Of a stretch of 64,000 nucleotides of DNA, positions 40,561-49,548 are shown piece after piece. The first letter of the stretch is position 1. Each line of letters opens with the position of its first letter. The stretch spans positions 186,001 to 250,000 of the forward strand of contig NZ_CP011371.1 in assembly GCF_001017435.1 (NCBI RefSeq), given 5' to 3'. The position numbers were made by a program, and so were the translations under genes. The notes below the pieces were generated by a model. The model ran no database searches. It worked only from the letters and a program-made list of their open reading frames with translations, and was not told the origin of the DNA. The stretch is from Caldimonas brevitalea. Its GTDB lineage: Bacteria; Pseudomonadota; Gammaproteobacteria; Burkholderiales; Burkholderiaceae_C.

Positions 40561-41238
40561 ATGCAAGAAATTTCTTTCGAACACCGGATCGCCAAACGAT
40601 CCCAGCTTCCGGCCGCCGACGTCGATGCGATGCTCCGCCTGCGGGCACGTGTTTTCCATCAACGCCTCGGCTGGGATGTCGACGTGCGCAACGGCCGCGA
40701 GGAGGACTGGTACGACGCCGTCGACCCGTACTACCTGCTGATGAAAGGCGGTGACCGCCAACTCTACGGCTGCATGCGCTTGCTGCCGACGCTCGGGCCC
40801 AACATGTTGCGCGACGTGTTCCCGACGCTGCTGGGCGGTCGTCCTGCCCCAGCCGATCCCTTCACCTGGGAAATTTCGCGTTTTGCGACGGAGTTCCCGG
40901 CGCCGTCCGCCGACGCGGCGTGCAAGCAACGGCAACAAACGCTGCGTTACGAGGCCATCCGTGCCGCCATGCGCCGGCTGATCGACTTCGCCGACGCGCA
41001 TGGCATCGAACGTTACGTGATGGTCACCACGCCGGTCGTCCAGCGCATGCTCGACCAGCTGCAGGTGCCCGCGACCTGCTATGCCGCGCCGGTGCGCTTC
41101 GGGGTCGACGAGGCGGTCGCGCTGTCGGTGCAGGTGGGCGAGGCCACCCGCCGTGTGCTGGGCTGGTCGCCCTATCACAACGTGCCGGCGCTTGGCTCCG
41201 CCTGCGCAGCAGCCACGGACGTGGTTCCCTGCCTCTGA
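40561..41238 (+). CDS. luxI: LuxI-family acyl-homoserine-lactone synthase
   Basis: A 225-residue autoinducer synthase that joins SAM and an acyl donor to make an acyl-homoserine lactone. The eight invariant residues can be aligned: Arg28, Phe32, Trp38, Asp52, Asp55 and Arg73, then Glu104 and Arg107 in WEISRFAT. Spacing agrees with LuxI/TraI apart from a three-residue insertion before Asp52. It opens the 3-amino-4-hydroxybenzoate-type cluster, 24 bp before the DHQS II homolog, while its probable receptor lies 10 kb away on the other strand. The symbol is generic; acyl chain length cannot be told from sequence. Confidence 0.93.
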   Translation: MQEISFEHRIAKRSQLPAADVDAMLRLRARVFHQRLGWDVDVRNGREEDWYDAVDPYYLLMKGGDRQLYGCMRLLPTLGPNMLRDVFPTLLGGRPAPADPFTWEISRFATEFPAPSADAACKQRQQTLRYEAIRAAMRRLIDFADAHGIERYVMVTTPVVQRMLDQLQVPATCYAAPVRFGVDEAVALSVQVGEATRRVLGWSPYHNVPALGSACAAATDVVPCL

Positions 41239-41262
41239 CCCAGCCGGCCCTCCGCAAACGCC

Positions 41263-42558
41263 ATGGAACAGCTCCTCACCCCACACGTGGCCGCCCCTGA
41301 CGATGGGGGCGTCGTGGGCCAGGCCGGGGTCGTGATGGGCGACACGGCCGCGGCTCGGGGCGCAGCGCGGTCTCCCTTCACCACGGCGGTGCCGGGCACC
41401 CGCGCCGCGGTCATCTGGTATGACTCGCGGGCACTGACCCACGTCTGTGACGAGACGCGCCGCGCGATCGTGCAGCGCCTCGGGCAGGGCGGCTACAACG
41501 GCATCGTGTTGTATCCCGAAGGCCTGAGGGAGCTGGGTGAGGCAGTGTCCCCACGCCTGCAACGCGTGATCCAGGTCGACTCGCTGGCGCTGTGGGCGCA
41601 GCTGTCGGAGCAGATCGCGCCGCACGCGACCCAGGGCCGTATCGAGGCGGGTGTCGTCTCGAGCGGCGACCCGCGCGTGCTGGTGGCCGCAAAGGCGGCC
41701 GGCTTTCGCACCTGCTGGCGCGCGCATGTCGACAACGCACCGAGCCTGAAGGCGTCGTGCCGTGACGGCTTGCACTACGACCACCTGTTGGTGTCGTTCA
41801 AGGACGCCACCAACATTCCGCTCGAACACGTCATCGCCGAGTTGCACGGGACCCGCACGGTGCTGCTCAAAGAGGTACACGAAAACGTCGACGATGCGGT
41901 GATCGCATTGGGCGTGCTCGAACTCGGCAGCGACGGTGTGGCCGTCGGCTTCACGACGATGGCGCAGTTCGATGCGTTCGCTCGAAAGCTCGAGCGCCTG
42001 GCCTCACCGCGGACCGAGTTGCAGGTCGGCGTGACCGATCGCATCACGCACCTGGGCCTGGGCTATCGGGCCTGCATCGACACCACCCACTTGTTCAACG
42101 CCGACGAGGGCATCCTGGTGGGCTCCACCTCGAGCGGCGGCATCCTGTGCTGTCCCGAGGTGTTCCACCTGCCCTACATGGAGCTGCGGCCCTTCCGCAT
42201 CAACGCGGCCTCGGTGCACAGCTACGTGTTCCAGTCTCACAACCGCACCAGCTACATCAGCGAGCTGCGTGCGGGCAGCCAGCTGACGACGGTCAACGCT
42301 CGCGGTGAGACGCGACAGGTCTACGTCGGCCGCGTCAAGACCGAAATCCGGCCCTTGCTGCTGATCGAGGCGACCTTCCCGCAACAGCGCAAGGTCAACA
42401 TCATCATGCAGGACGACTGGCACGTCCGCGTGTTCTCGGACGAGGCCAAACCCCGCAACGTGACCGAGCTGAAGCCGGGCGACCCGGTGCTGGGCTTCGG
42501 CACCGAACCCGGTCGCCACGTCGGCGTGAAGGTCGACGAACACATCATCGAAGTCTGA
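41263..42558 (+). CDS. griH: 3-Dehydroquinate synthase II homolog (GriH-like)
   Basis: A 431-residue protein of the archaeal-type DHQS II family. The diagnostic C-terminal half is intact: RACIDTTHLFNADEGILVG, STSSGGILC (residues 288-296), RPFRINAASVHSYV (309-322), ISELRAGSQL, GRVKTEIRPLLLIEA and ELKPGDPVLGFG. In archaea the family makes dehydroquinate; in Streptomyces, GriH with GriI forms 3-amino-4-hydroxybenzoate. A GriI-like aldolase lies at 48681, which supports the second role. The first 40 residues are not family-like; ATG 41335 is an alternative start. The bacterial chromosome would be expected to have an ordinary aroB elsewhere. Confidence 0.85.
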   Translation: MEQLLTPHVAAPDDGGVVGQAGVVMGDTAAARGAARSPFTTAVPGTRAAVIWYDSRALTHVCDETRRAIVQRLGQGGYNGIVLYPEGLRELGEAVSPRLQRVIQVDSLALWAQLSEQIAPHATQGRIEAGVVSSGDPRVLVAAKAAGFRTCWRAHVDNAPSLKASCRDGLHYDHLLVSFKDATNIPLEHVIAELHGTRTVLLKEVHENVDDAVIALGVLELGSDGVAVGFTTMAQFDAFARKLERLASPRTELQVGVTDRITHLGLGYRACIDTTHLFNADEGILVGSTSSGGILCCPEVFHLPYMELRPFRINAASVHSYVFQSHNRTSYISELRAGSQLTTVNARGETRQVYVGRVKTEIRPLLLIEATFPQQRKVNIIMQDDWHVRVFSDEAKPRNVTELKPGDPVLGFGTEPGRHVGVKVDEHIIEV

Positions 42559-42624
42559 CCCCGTGGGCCGCTGCGGGGGAGGACCGGCCTCTGCAGCGAA
42601 CTGCATTTATTGAGGAGTGAAAAA

Positions 42625-43719
42625 GTGCATCAAGTTTTGATCAGCGGCGTCACCGGCTTCGTGGGCAGTGCCCTGGCAGCCAGTTTCCTCGCCCGTGGCA
42701 TGCGGGTCGCGGCGCTGTCGCGCAACGACCCCGACGGCATGCGGACCGTCAACGCGGTCATCGCGGCGGCGCAGGGACAAGGCCTCGACATCAGCGGCGC
42801 CCTCGAAAGCCATCTGCAAGTGCTCAACGTCGACTTTACCCAGCTCGACAGCACGCTAGAGCCGAGTGCGTTGGCCGACGTCACCGAGGTGTGGCACGTC
42901 GCGGCCGAGATGAGCTATTCGCCGCACAAGCTGGGCCGTTCGTTCGACACCAACGTCGGCAACACCACACGGTTGTACGAGCTGGTGAAGCAACACGCGC
43001 CTGCCTGCCGCCGCTTCTACTACGTCTCGACCGCCTACGTGGCGGGCATGGCGGGCGGCCCGGTGCGTGAGGAGCTGCACGCACGCCCGAGCATGGTCAA
43101 CACCTACCAGGTGACGAAGTGGAGTGCCGAACAGGCGCTGCACCTTGCCTACCTGCGTGAAGGGCTGCCCGTCACGGTGTTCCGGCCCACCGTGGTGGTG
43201 GGGCATCGCCACACCGGCTGGGCTCATCGCAATGGCTTCGGCTTCTACATGTTCCTCGACGCGATGACCGCCATCGCCAAGGCCGGTCACACCGAACTGG
43301 CCGTCGACCTGCTGCCGCAAACCCGGGTCGACCTCGTGTCGATCGACCAGCTGGTCGCCGATGCCGGCACCCTGACGCTGCGACAAGACGCGGGCCGCGA
43401 GCTGGAGGTGTTCCACTGCGGCGGCGGCTTGCGGGTGCCGATGGGCGAGCTGGTGCCGCTGTGGGGTGATGTGGCGGGCCTGCGGGCATCGATCGGCAAA
43501 CCGACCACGGCGCTGGAACAGCAGTTCGACCGCGCCGTGGCGCCGAACCAGCCGTTCGCGCGGACCGAGTGGCATTTCGAGCGGGCCAAGCTCGACGCGG
43601 CCACGCAGCGCTCGGTGCCGGTCACACCGCTGACGGCAGACGAGTTGCGCAGCATGTGTCGCTGGTATGCCGACGCCGCAGCGGTGGTCGAGCAGGACAC
43701 CGTGGCCGCGGCCGGCTGA
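42625..43719 (+). CDS. Extended SDR, thioester-reductase-like
   Basis: A 364-residue extended short-chain dehydrogenase of the thioester-reductase/male-sterility NAD(P)-binding group. The NADP motif is VLISGVTGFVGSALAASFLAR. WHVAAEMSYS, YYVSTAYVAGM and the catalytic Tyr/Lys in NTYQVTKWSAEQAL follow, then VFRPTVVVGHRHTGW. These enzymes reduce acyl thioesters (acyl-CoA or acyl carrier) to aldehydes. With a fatty-acyl-type ligase two genes downstream, it could reduce or modify the acyl chain of the product. I chose GTG 42625, with GAGGAG 8 bases upstream, over TTG 42610. Confidence 0.8.
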   Translation: MHQVLISGVTGFVGSALAASFLARGMRVAALSRNDPDGMRTVNAVIAAAQGQGLDISGALESHLQVLNVDFTQLDSTLEPSALADVTEVWHVAAEMSYSPHKLGRSFDTNVGNTTRLYELVKQHAPACRRFYYVSTAYVAGMAGGPVREELHARPSMVNTYQVTKWSAEQALHLAYLREGLPVTVFRPTVVVGHRHTGWAHRNGFGFYMFLDAMTAIAKAGHTELAVDLLPQTRVDLVSIDQLVADAGTLTLRQDAGRELEVFHCGGGLRVPMGELVPLWGDVAGLRASIGKPTTALEQQFDRAVAPNQPFARTEWHFERAKLDAATQRSVPVTPLTADELRSMCRWYADAAAVVEQDTVAAAG

Positions 43720-43729
43720 GGGGCCAGGC

Positions 43730-45157
43730 GTGGCGTCCCTGACCTCCGCCGGGGTCGCGCGTGCCGCCCCGCCACAGCGCCAGCCGCTCGACGCGCTGGC
43801 GGAGGTTTTCGTGCACCTGGGCCGCCTCGCCAACGTCAACACGAACCAGATCCTGATCGTGTCGGGCCGGCTCGACCCGGCGCTGCTCGAGCAGGCGGTG
43901 CGACGGGCCGTGGGGCAGATCCCGCTGCTGCGCTCGCTGCCGCTGGCGCGCCGGCCCGAGCTGCAAGAGCCCGTTGTGGGCCTGGCGCAGCGTTTCGTCA
44001 CGTGGCGCCAGCACGCCGGCGACTGCCATCTCGCCGACCCTTACCTGCGCCGCCTGTTGATGGACTTCAGCGACGAGCACCGACTCGACTGGCGCGCCCG
44101 CACGCCGCTGCAGCTGCTGCTGGTGACCGGCCGGGATGGCCGCAGTTCCTGCGTCTACCTGAACACCCACCATGGGGTCGCCGACGCGCGCAGCGACTTC
44201 CTGCTGCTGCGCCTCATCATCGACCACTATGCGCAGCTCTCGGGGGTGCCCGGCGCCGTTGCGTCGCGGCAGGTGCTGTCGTTCACGCCGCTGGCCCAGT
44301 TTCGCCCGCAGTGGGGCCGGCTCACGACCAAGGTGGGCCGCTGGTGGCGTGCCGGGCTCAGCATCGCGGCCGACCTGGTGCAGCGCGACATCGGCTTGCA
44401 ACGGCCCTTGCGCGGGCCGCGTTGGGAGGGCCGCTCGGCCGACCCGGCGATCGGGCGGCTCGATTTCTACCACGGCATGGTGCCGCCGCTGACCGCCACG
44501 CGCCTGGCGGCAGCGGCCCGGGCGGTCGGCGTGACCGTGAACACCTTGTGGTGCGCGGCGCTCGCCCGTGCCCTCGAACGCTCGGCGGCGGGCCGGCGCG
44601 GGATGCTGCGCATCACATGCGCCGTGAGCCTGCGGCGCCTGCTCGACGCGCGTTACGACCGCAGCTTTCGCAACTACCTCGTGCCGAGCAACGTGCGCAT
44701 CCCGACCGGGCAGTCCAGCGGCGAGTTGCTGCGGTGCGTACACCAGGCCGTCGAGGCGGCGCGTACCGACACGCGCGTCAGCACCGAGATCGGCCGGCTC
44801 GAAGCCCTGCAGCTGGTGCTGCGGCGTCCCGCCCTGAACGGGCTCGCCCGCACCCTGCTCAACCTGTGCCAGGGCACCAACGCCTGCTACTCCAACCCGG
44901 GCCGCATCGAGGAAGACTTCTCGAACTTCGGATCCACAGCGCATCGTACGCTGCAGTACATCGGCTTCGGCTGCCTGGTGCCGCCCTACGACTTCATCCT
45001 CTACACGCCGACCGTCAACGGGCGCATGCAGATCGACGTCGTGTATCGCTGCGCCGCCTTCCCGGACATCCGGCAAGACCTGGTGACACCGCTGCTGGCC
45101 GCCCTCGACCGGCTGCTCGACGACATTGAGTCTGTTGACCAAGGGGTGACCCCATGA
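43730..45157 (+). CDS. Stand-alone condensation-like acyltransferase
   Basis: A 475-residue protein of the condensation/CoA-dependent acyltransferase superfamily (NRPS C domain, PapA and wax-synthase relatives). The active-site motif is seen as NTHHGVADARS (His147-His148-x3-Asp152); the usual final Gly is Ala. N-terminal LANVNTNQILIVSGRLDPALL and C-terminal LVPPYDFILYTPTVNGRMQIDVVYR fit the fold. It carries no adenylation or carrier domain, so it probably joins an acyl thioester to a free amine or alcohol, such as the amino group of an aminohydroxybenzoate. GTG 43730 follows GAGGGG; ATG 43667 would overlap the previous gene. The next gene overlaps by ATGA. Confidence 0.72.
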   Translation: MASLTSAGVARAAPPQRQPLDALAEVFVHLGRLANVNTNQILIVSGRLDPALLEQAVRRAVGQIPLLRSLPLARRPELQEPVVGLAQRFVTWRQHAGDCHLADPYLRRLLMDFSDEHRLDWRARTPLQLLLVTGRDGRSSCVYLNTHHGVADARSDFLLLRLIIDHYAQLSGVPGAVASRQVLSFTPLAQFRPQWGRLTTKVGRWWRAGLSIAADLVQRDIGLQRPLRGPRWEGRSADPAIGRLDFYHGMVPPLTATRLAAAARAVGVTVNTLWCAALARALERSAAGRRGMLRITCAVSLRRLLDARYDRSFRNYLVPSNVRIPTGQSSGELLRCVHQAVEAARTDTRVSTEIGRLEALQLVLRRPALNGLARTLLNLCQGTNACYSNPGRIEEDFSNFGSTAHRTLQYIGFGCLVPPYDFILYTPTVNGRMQIDVVYRCAAFPDIRQDLVTPLLAALDRLLDDIESVDQGVTP

Positions 45158-46953
45158 CTGCTTTGCTGTTGGTGCCTGTCGCTGTCGTGCTGGCCTACCT
45201 CGTGTTTGCCGTCGTGCGCCTGGGCCTGCCGCGACGGCTCGCACTGCTCGCCTTCTGGAACGGCCGGGTCGAGCACACGCTCGAGGAAGCCGAGCGACGC
45301 CACGGACAACGCACCTTGTTCCAACTGGCCCAGCCGCTTGCCTGGGTCGGCGACCTCACCTGGAGTGCCCGTCGTACCCGTGAAGTCGTCGAGCGCCTGT
45401 CTGCCAGCTGGCACCACCTGGGGGTGCGCAAAGGCGACCGGGTGGCGGTCTACAAGCGCAACGACTTCGACCACTTCCTGTTTTCGCTTGCCGCCGTTCG
45501 GATCGGCGCCATTGCGGTGCCGATGAACGTCAACGTGGCGGGCGAGACCGCCGCGCGTTTCATGGAACGCATGGGCGTGCGCCTGCTGATCACCGACACC
45601 CAAGGCTACCTGCGGGTGCATGCCGATGGTGTCTCGCCGCCACACACCGTGCGGTGGGTGGTGCTGAGCGACGCGCGGGCGCTCGACGGCAACCCGGCCG
45701 GCCCGCTGCGCGTGCACCGCCTGGCCGACCTGCTGAAAAGAGACCTGCCGGCCATGCCGGTATGCCCGCGCGGCGCCGGTGACCCCCTCTACATCGTGCA
45801 CACCTCGGGCACGACCGACCTGCCCAAGGGGGTGATCGTGACGTCCGAGGGCATGGCGCAGTCGCTGCGCTCCTTCGTGCTGTTCAACCCGGTGTCACGC
45901 GCCGACCTGGCGTGCCTGGCCCTGCCGCTCAACCACCAGGTGTCGCACCTCTATCTGCACGGCATCCTGTTGATGGGCCTGCGTTGTATCGTCAACAGCG
46001 AGCTGGCGGCGCCGCGTCTGATCCGGCAGATCGAGGAGCAGCGCCCGACCCTGTTCTTCGCCTTTCCCATCACCTACACCCGGCTGATCGCAGCCGGAGC
46101 GCTCGAGCGGGGGCTCGACAGCGTGCGCATCTGGGGCACCACGGCCGATGCCAGCCACGAGGTGCAGCAGCGGGCCTTCGTGACCCGCGGGTCCTTCTTC
46201 AGACGCCTGGGCATTCCTGTCGCCGGAGCGTTGTTCCTCGACGGACTCGGCTCGAGCGAGGTCGGCATTGCAGCGCTGCTGCGCATCACGACACCGTGGA
46301 CCCGCCGCTTCGGCCGACGCATCGGCCGCCGGGCGCCACTCGGTCCCCGCATCCGCGTTGCCGATGTCGAAGGGCGGCCGGTGCCGCGTGGAGAAGTCGG
46401 CCGCTTGATGATCAAGGGCAAGAGCCTGTTCGGCGGTTACTGGAACGCCCACGACGCGCTCTATGCCACCACCCGCGACGGCTGGTGGTTCACCGGCGAC
46501 CTGGTGCTCGAAGGTGACGACGGCGAGCTGGTGCATCTCGACCACGAGGTCGACGTGATGCACACCGCCACCGGCCCGGTCTATACGTTGCCGATCGAAG
46601 AAGTGGTGCTGAAGCACCCGGGGGTGCTGGACACCTGCGTGTTCGGCGTGCGCCAGGACCCCGAGGGACCTGAGCTGCCCGCGGCGGTGGTCGCGCTGCG
46701 CACCGACGCTGCCCCGGTCGCAGCGTCGGTGCTGCGGCGCACCCTCAACGCGACGCTGGGTGCCGACCAGCAGCTGCGGCATGTGTGGGTGATCGACTGG
46801 GAGGAGTTTCCCATCGGCGCCACGGGCAAGACCCTCAAGCGCAAGCTGCGTGAGCGCTACAACGCACAACTACAAGGCTGGGTTGCCACCTTGGCCGATA
46901 CGCCATGCGAACCCTTACTGTCCCAGGTCGGCGGCAGCCTGCAGCCGGCCTGA
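45154..46953 (+). CDS. Membrane-anchored acyl-CoA synthetase-like enzyme
   Basis: A 599-residue adenylate-forming ligase with an N-terminal hydrophobic anchor (LLLVPVAVVLAYLVFAVVRLGL, residues 4-25). The P-loop is YIVHTSGTTDLPKGVIVT near residue 212; DGLGSSEVGIA is the A5 motif and WWFTGDLVLEGDDGELVH the A7; the catalytic Lys lies in GATGKTLKRKLRERY. Its layout resembles fatty-acyl-CoA synthetases of the FATP/very-long-chain type. In this cluster it probably activates the acyl chain used by the condensation-like enzyme, whose gene it overlaps by 4 bp. Confidence 0.82.
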   Translation: MTALLLVPVAVVLAYLVFAVVRLGLPRRLALLAFWNGRVEHTLEEAERRHGQRTLFQLAQPLAWVGDLTWSARRTREVVERLSASWHHLGVRKGDRVAVYKRNDFDHFLFSLAAVRIGAIAVPMNVNVAGETAARFMERMGVRLLITDTQGYLRVHADGVSPPHTVRWVVLSDARALDGNPAGPLRVHRLADLLKRDLPAMPVCPRGAGDPLYIVHTSGTTDLPKGVIVTSEGMAQSLRSFVLFNPVSRADLACLALPLNHQVSHLYLHGILLMGLRCIVNSELAAPRLIRQIEEQRPTLFFAFPITYTRLIAAGALERGLDSVRIWGTTADASHEVQQRAFVTRGSFFRRLGIPVAGALFLDGLGSSEVGIAALLRITTPWTRRFGRRIGRRAPLGPRIRVADVEGRPVPRGEVGRLMIKGKSLFGGYWNAHDALYATTRDGWWFTGDLVLEGDDGELVHLDHEVDVMHTATGPVYTLPIEEVVLKHPGVLDTCVFGVRQDPEGPELPAAVVALRTDAAPVAASVLRRTLNATLGADQQLRHVWVIDWEEFPIGATGKTLKRKLRERYNAQLQGWVATLADTPCEPLLSQVGGSLQPA

Positions 46954-47138
46954 CGCGCCGGCCGCCGGCACGGCACGCGGCAGGTGTAGCGCGGCGAGGG
47001 CGCTGCGGCCGCACCCGTGCGAACGCCTGTTCGAGCCGCTTCAACGCGGCGCGACAGACACACGAAGGGCCGGCGAGCCCGAGCGCGAGGGTCCAGCCAC
47101 GCAATGCCAGAAGTGAACCGAAAAGAAGGGGGACCACC

Positions 47139-47873
47139 ATGAACCTGATTGAATTCGTCTCGGTCCGTAAGTCGTATTGGCTCGGCGAGACCGAAGTGAC
47201 GGCGCTCGACGGTGTCGACTTCACCGTGCAGCGCGGCGACTTCGTGGCCATCACCGGGCCGAGCGGCAGCGGCAAGACGACCATGCTCAACCTCCTCGGA
47301 TGCCTCGACACACCGAGTGCCGGCGAGGTGCGGGTGCTGGGTCAGGCGGTCAGTTCGCTGGACGAGCGAGAACTCGACCAGCTGCGCAGCCGCAGCGTGG
47401 GGCTGGTCCTGCAGCCCTTCGACCTGGTGCCGGTGCTCACCGCCTTCGAGAACGTCGCCTTGCCGCTGCACCTGCACCGTCTGTCGCGCACGCAGATGCA
47501 GCAGCGCACCCAGGAAGCCTTGCGCTCGGTCGGCCTGGAACGGCATGCGGGCTTTCGGCCCGACCAGCTGTCGGGCGGCCAACGCCAGCGGGTCGCGTTT
47601 GCGCGGGCGCTGGTAACCCGGCCCGATCTGATCCTCGCCGACGAGCCGACGGCCAGGTTGGACAGCACCAACGCGCTGGCGCTGGTCGAACTGATGAAGC
47701 AGCTCAACGCCCAAAGCGGCGTGACCTTCGTGTTCTCGACCCACGACGACCGCCTGCTGCGACACGTGACGCGCATCGTGGACCTGCGCGACGGCAAGCT
47801 GTCGGTGACGCGCGGCGCGCGGCCCGACGACGGCGTTGCCTCGGGGCGGTACCGCCTGCTGGAGGTGGTGTGA
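47139..47873 (+). CDS. ABC transporter ATP-binding protein (MacB/LolD type)
   Basis: A 244-residue ATPase. Walker A is GPSGSGKTTMLNLLGCLDTPSAGEV, the signature LSGGQRQRVAFARALV, Walker B LILADEPTARLDSTNA and the switch His in FVFSTHDDRLL. This MacB/LolD-like form usually drives FtsX-type permeases, and one follows directly, its ATG sharing the last base of this stop. The pair probably exports or mechanotransmits the cluster product. No periplasmic adaptor gene is present. Confidence 0.88.
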   Translation: MNLIEFVSVRKSYWLGETEVTALDGVDFTVQRGDFVAITGPSGSGKTTMLNLLGCLDTPSAGEVRVLGQAVSSLDERELDQLRSRSVGLVLQPFDLVPVLTAFENVALPLHLHRLSRTQMQQRTQEALRSVGLERHAGFRPDQLSGGQRQRVAFARALVTRPDLILADEPTARLDSTNALALVELMKQLNAQSGVTFVFSTHDDRLLRHVTRIVDLRDGKLSVTRGARPDDGVASGRYRLLEVV

Positions 47874-48664
47874 TGTGGCCGGTCGCTCTCCGCAACCTCT
47901 GTCGCGACCGGCGCCGCACGCTGGCCACCACGATGGCCTTGGCCGTGTGGCTGCTCGCGATGCTGCTGCTCCTGGGCTACATGCGCTTCTTCGAGGGTGC
48001 GCTGGCGGACGCGGTGACCGACCGAGACGCCCATGCGCATTGCATAAAGTTGTTCCAGGCCGGGTTTGCCTTCACCGGCGTGCTGGTGTTCGTGATCGCC
48101 TCGACCATCGTCCGGCACGCGGTGGCGATGAATGTCTTCGACCGGGTGCGCGAGATCGGCATGTTGCGCGCCATGGGCTTCAGTCGCCACGCCATTGCCG
48201 GCCTGTTCGTCAAAGAGAGCCTGCTGACGACGTTGATGGCCGCACTCCTCGCCATGGCATCGGGCTACCTCGTGACCTGCGCAATCGGCTATGCCGGCCT
48301 GCGCATCCAGCTGCCATGGCGTGCCGAGCCGGTGACGGTGGCTCTCGATCTGCCGCTGCCGTGGGCGCTGGGCAGCGTCACGCTGGTGATGCTGGGCATC
48401 GCCGCGGTCGCGTGTGCCACGGCGCGGCGCCGTGTCGGGGCCGCGGTGCGCGCCGCGCGCGGCGCTGCGCCGTTGACGCGCTTGCTGTCGGCGGTCGCGT
48501 GGATGCTGATGGGCACCGCGGTGACGGCGGTGCAGGCCGACGAGACCAGCGTCGCGCACCACAACGCCACGCTGCATGCTGCGCAAGGCGAATGCCTCGC
48601 GGCGCACCCCCTGCGTGCCACCGGCAGCCCCTCCGAGCGCTCGTGCTCGGTTCTGTTGATCTGA
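47873..48664 (+). CDS. FtsX-type permease lacking the periplasmic domain
   Basis: A 263-residue membrane protein with four segments: LATTMALAVWLLAMLLLLGYM, AGFAFTGVLVFVIASTIVRHA, a third around LLTTLMAALLAMASGYLV and a fourth around SVTLVMLGIAAVACATA. FtsX hallmarks are clear: MNVFDRVREIGMLRAMGFSR and FVKESLL. In LolC/MacB-like permeases about 200 periplasmic residues separate segments 1 and 2; here only about 25 remain. The C-terminus carries an odd extra part with a hydrophobic stretch and two Cys (GTAVTAVQADETS...GECLAAHP). It is read with the preceding ATPase. Confidence 0.78.
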   Translation: MWPVALRNLCRDRRRTLATTMALAVWLLAMLLLLGYMRFFEGALADAVTDRDAHAHCIKLFQAGFAFTGVLVFVIASTIVRHAVAMNVFDRVREIGMLRAMGFSRHAIAGLFVKESLLTTLMAALLAMASGYLVTCAIGYAGLRIQLPWRAEPVTVALDLPLPWALGSVTLVMLGIAAVACATARRRVGAAVRAARGAAPLTRLLSAVAWMLMGTAVTAVQADETSVAHHNATLHAAQGECLAAHPLRATGSPSERSCSVLLI

Positions 48665-48680
48665 AACCGGGGACCGACAC

Positions 48681-49493
48681 ATGACCGAAATGGCACGCAA
48701 GAGGCGCTGGGAGCGCTTCGTGGACCGCGCGTCGGGCAAGGCGCTGATCGTTCCGATGGACCATGGCCTCACGTTCGGGCCCATTCCCGGGCTCAACCGC
48801 ACCGACGACGTGTTGCGCTGGCTGACGCCCGAGGTGGTGACCGGCGTGGTGCTGCACAAGGGTTACGCCGAGCGCCTCGGTGGTGTGCCGGGCTGCGGCC
48901 TGATGATCCACCTCAACGGCGCGCTGGGCTGGGGCGATACGCCGGATGTGAAGCACCGGGTCACCAGCGTCGAGGCGGCGTTACGCCTGGGCGCCGACGC
49001 CGTCTCGGTGCAAACCGATTTCTTGCCGGCGACCGCTTCGCACAACCTGCGCCTGGTCGGCGAGGTGGTCGACGAAGCGCACGCCTATGGTGTGCCGGTG
49101 CTGGCCATGGTCTACGACAAGTCGCCGGTCGTCGAAGGGGCTTTGGGCCGGCTGCGCCATGTCATGCGGGCGATGGTCGAGCTGGGCATCGATGTGCTCA
49201 AGGTGACCGCGCCAGCCGACCTGTCGAACATTCCCGAGCTGATCGACGGCATCCAGCCGCACACTCCAGTGCTGTTCGCCGGCGGTGCGCTGGTCGAAGA
49301 GCAAGCGCTGATGGAGTTGGGCAGTGCGGTGGTGCGCTACGGCGCCGGCGGCATGTGCGTCGGGCGCAACGTATTCCAGCGCGCCAACCCGCGCGCCACG
49401 ATGGAACGTTTGCTGCAACTGTTGCGCGCCGGCATGCCCGCGCTCGACTTCAAGCGGCTCGCGTCGATCGGCCCGGCGGAAATGGTCCGCTGA
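48681..49493 (+). CDS. griI: DhnA-type class I aldolase (GriI / ADH synthase-like)
   Basis: A 270-residue TIM-barrel aldolase of the DhnA/2-amino-3,7-dideoxyheptulosonate synthase family. Features: ALIVPMDHGLTFGPIPGL near residue 21, VLAMVYDKSPVVEG (the family's Tyr is Tyr145), the Schiff-base Lys174 in DVLKVTAPAD, and PVLFAGGALVEE. GriI condenses aspartate semialdehyde with dihydroxyacetone phosphate; its C7 product is cyclised by GriH to 3-amino-4-hydroxybenzoate. Archaeal homologs have Y-P-R-G where this one has Y-D-K-S. The matching griH-like gene lies 6 kb upstream in the same orientation. Confidence 0.83.
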   Translation: MTEMARKRRWERFVDRASGKALIVPMDHGLTFGPIPGLNRTDDVLRWLTPEVVTGVVLHKGYAERLGGVPGCGLMIHLNGALGWGDTPDVKHRVTSVEAALRLGADAVSVQTDFLPATASHNLRLVGEVVDEAHAYGVPVLAMVYDKSPVVEGALGRLRHVMRAMVELGIDVLKVTAPADLSNIPELIDGIQPHTPVLFAGGALVEEQALMELGSAVVRYGAGGMCVGRNVFQRANPRATMERLLQLLRAGMPALDFKRLASIGPAEMVR

Positions 49494-49548
49494 GCGGGCA
49501 CCTGGCCGCGCCGTCTGCCGTGAACGAAAACAAGAGAGGCTAACCGTG

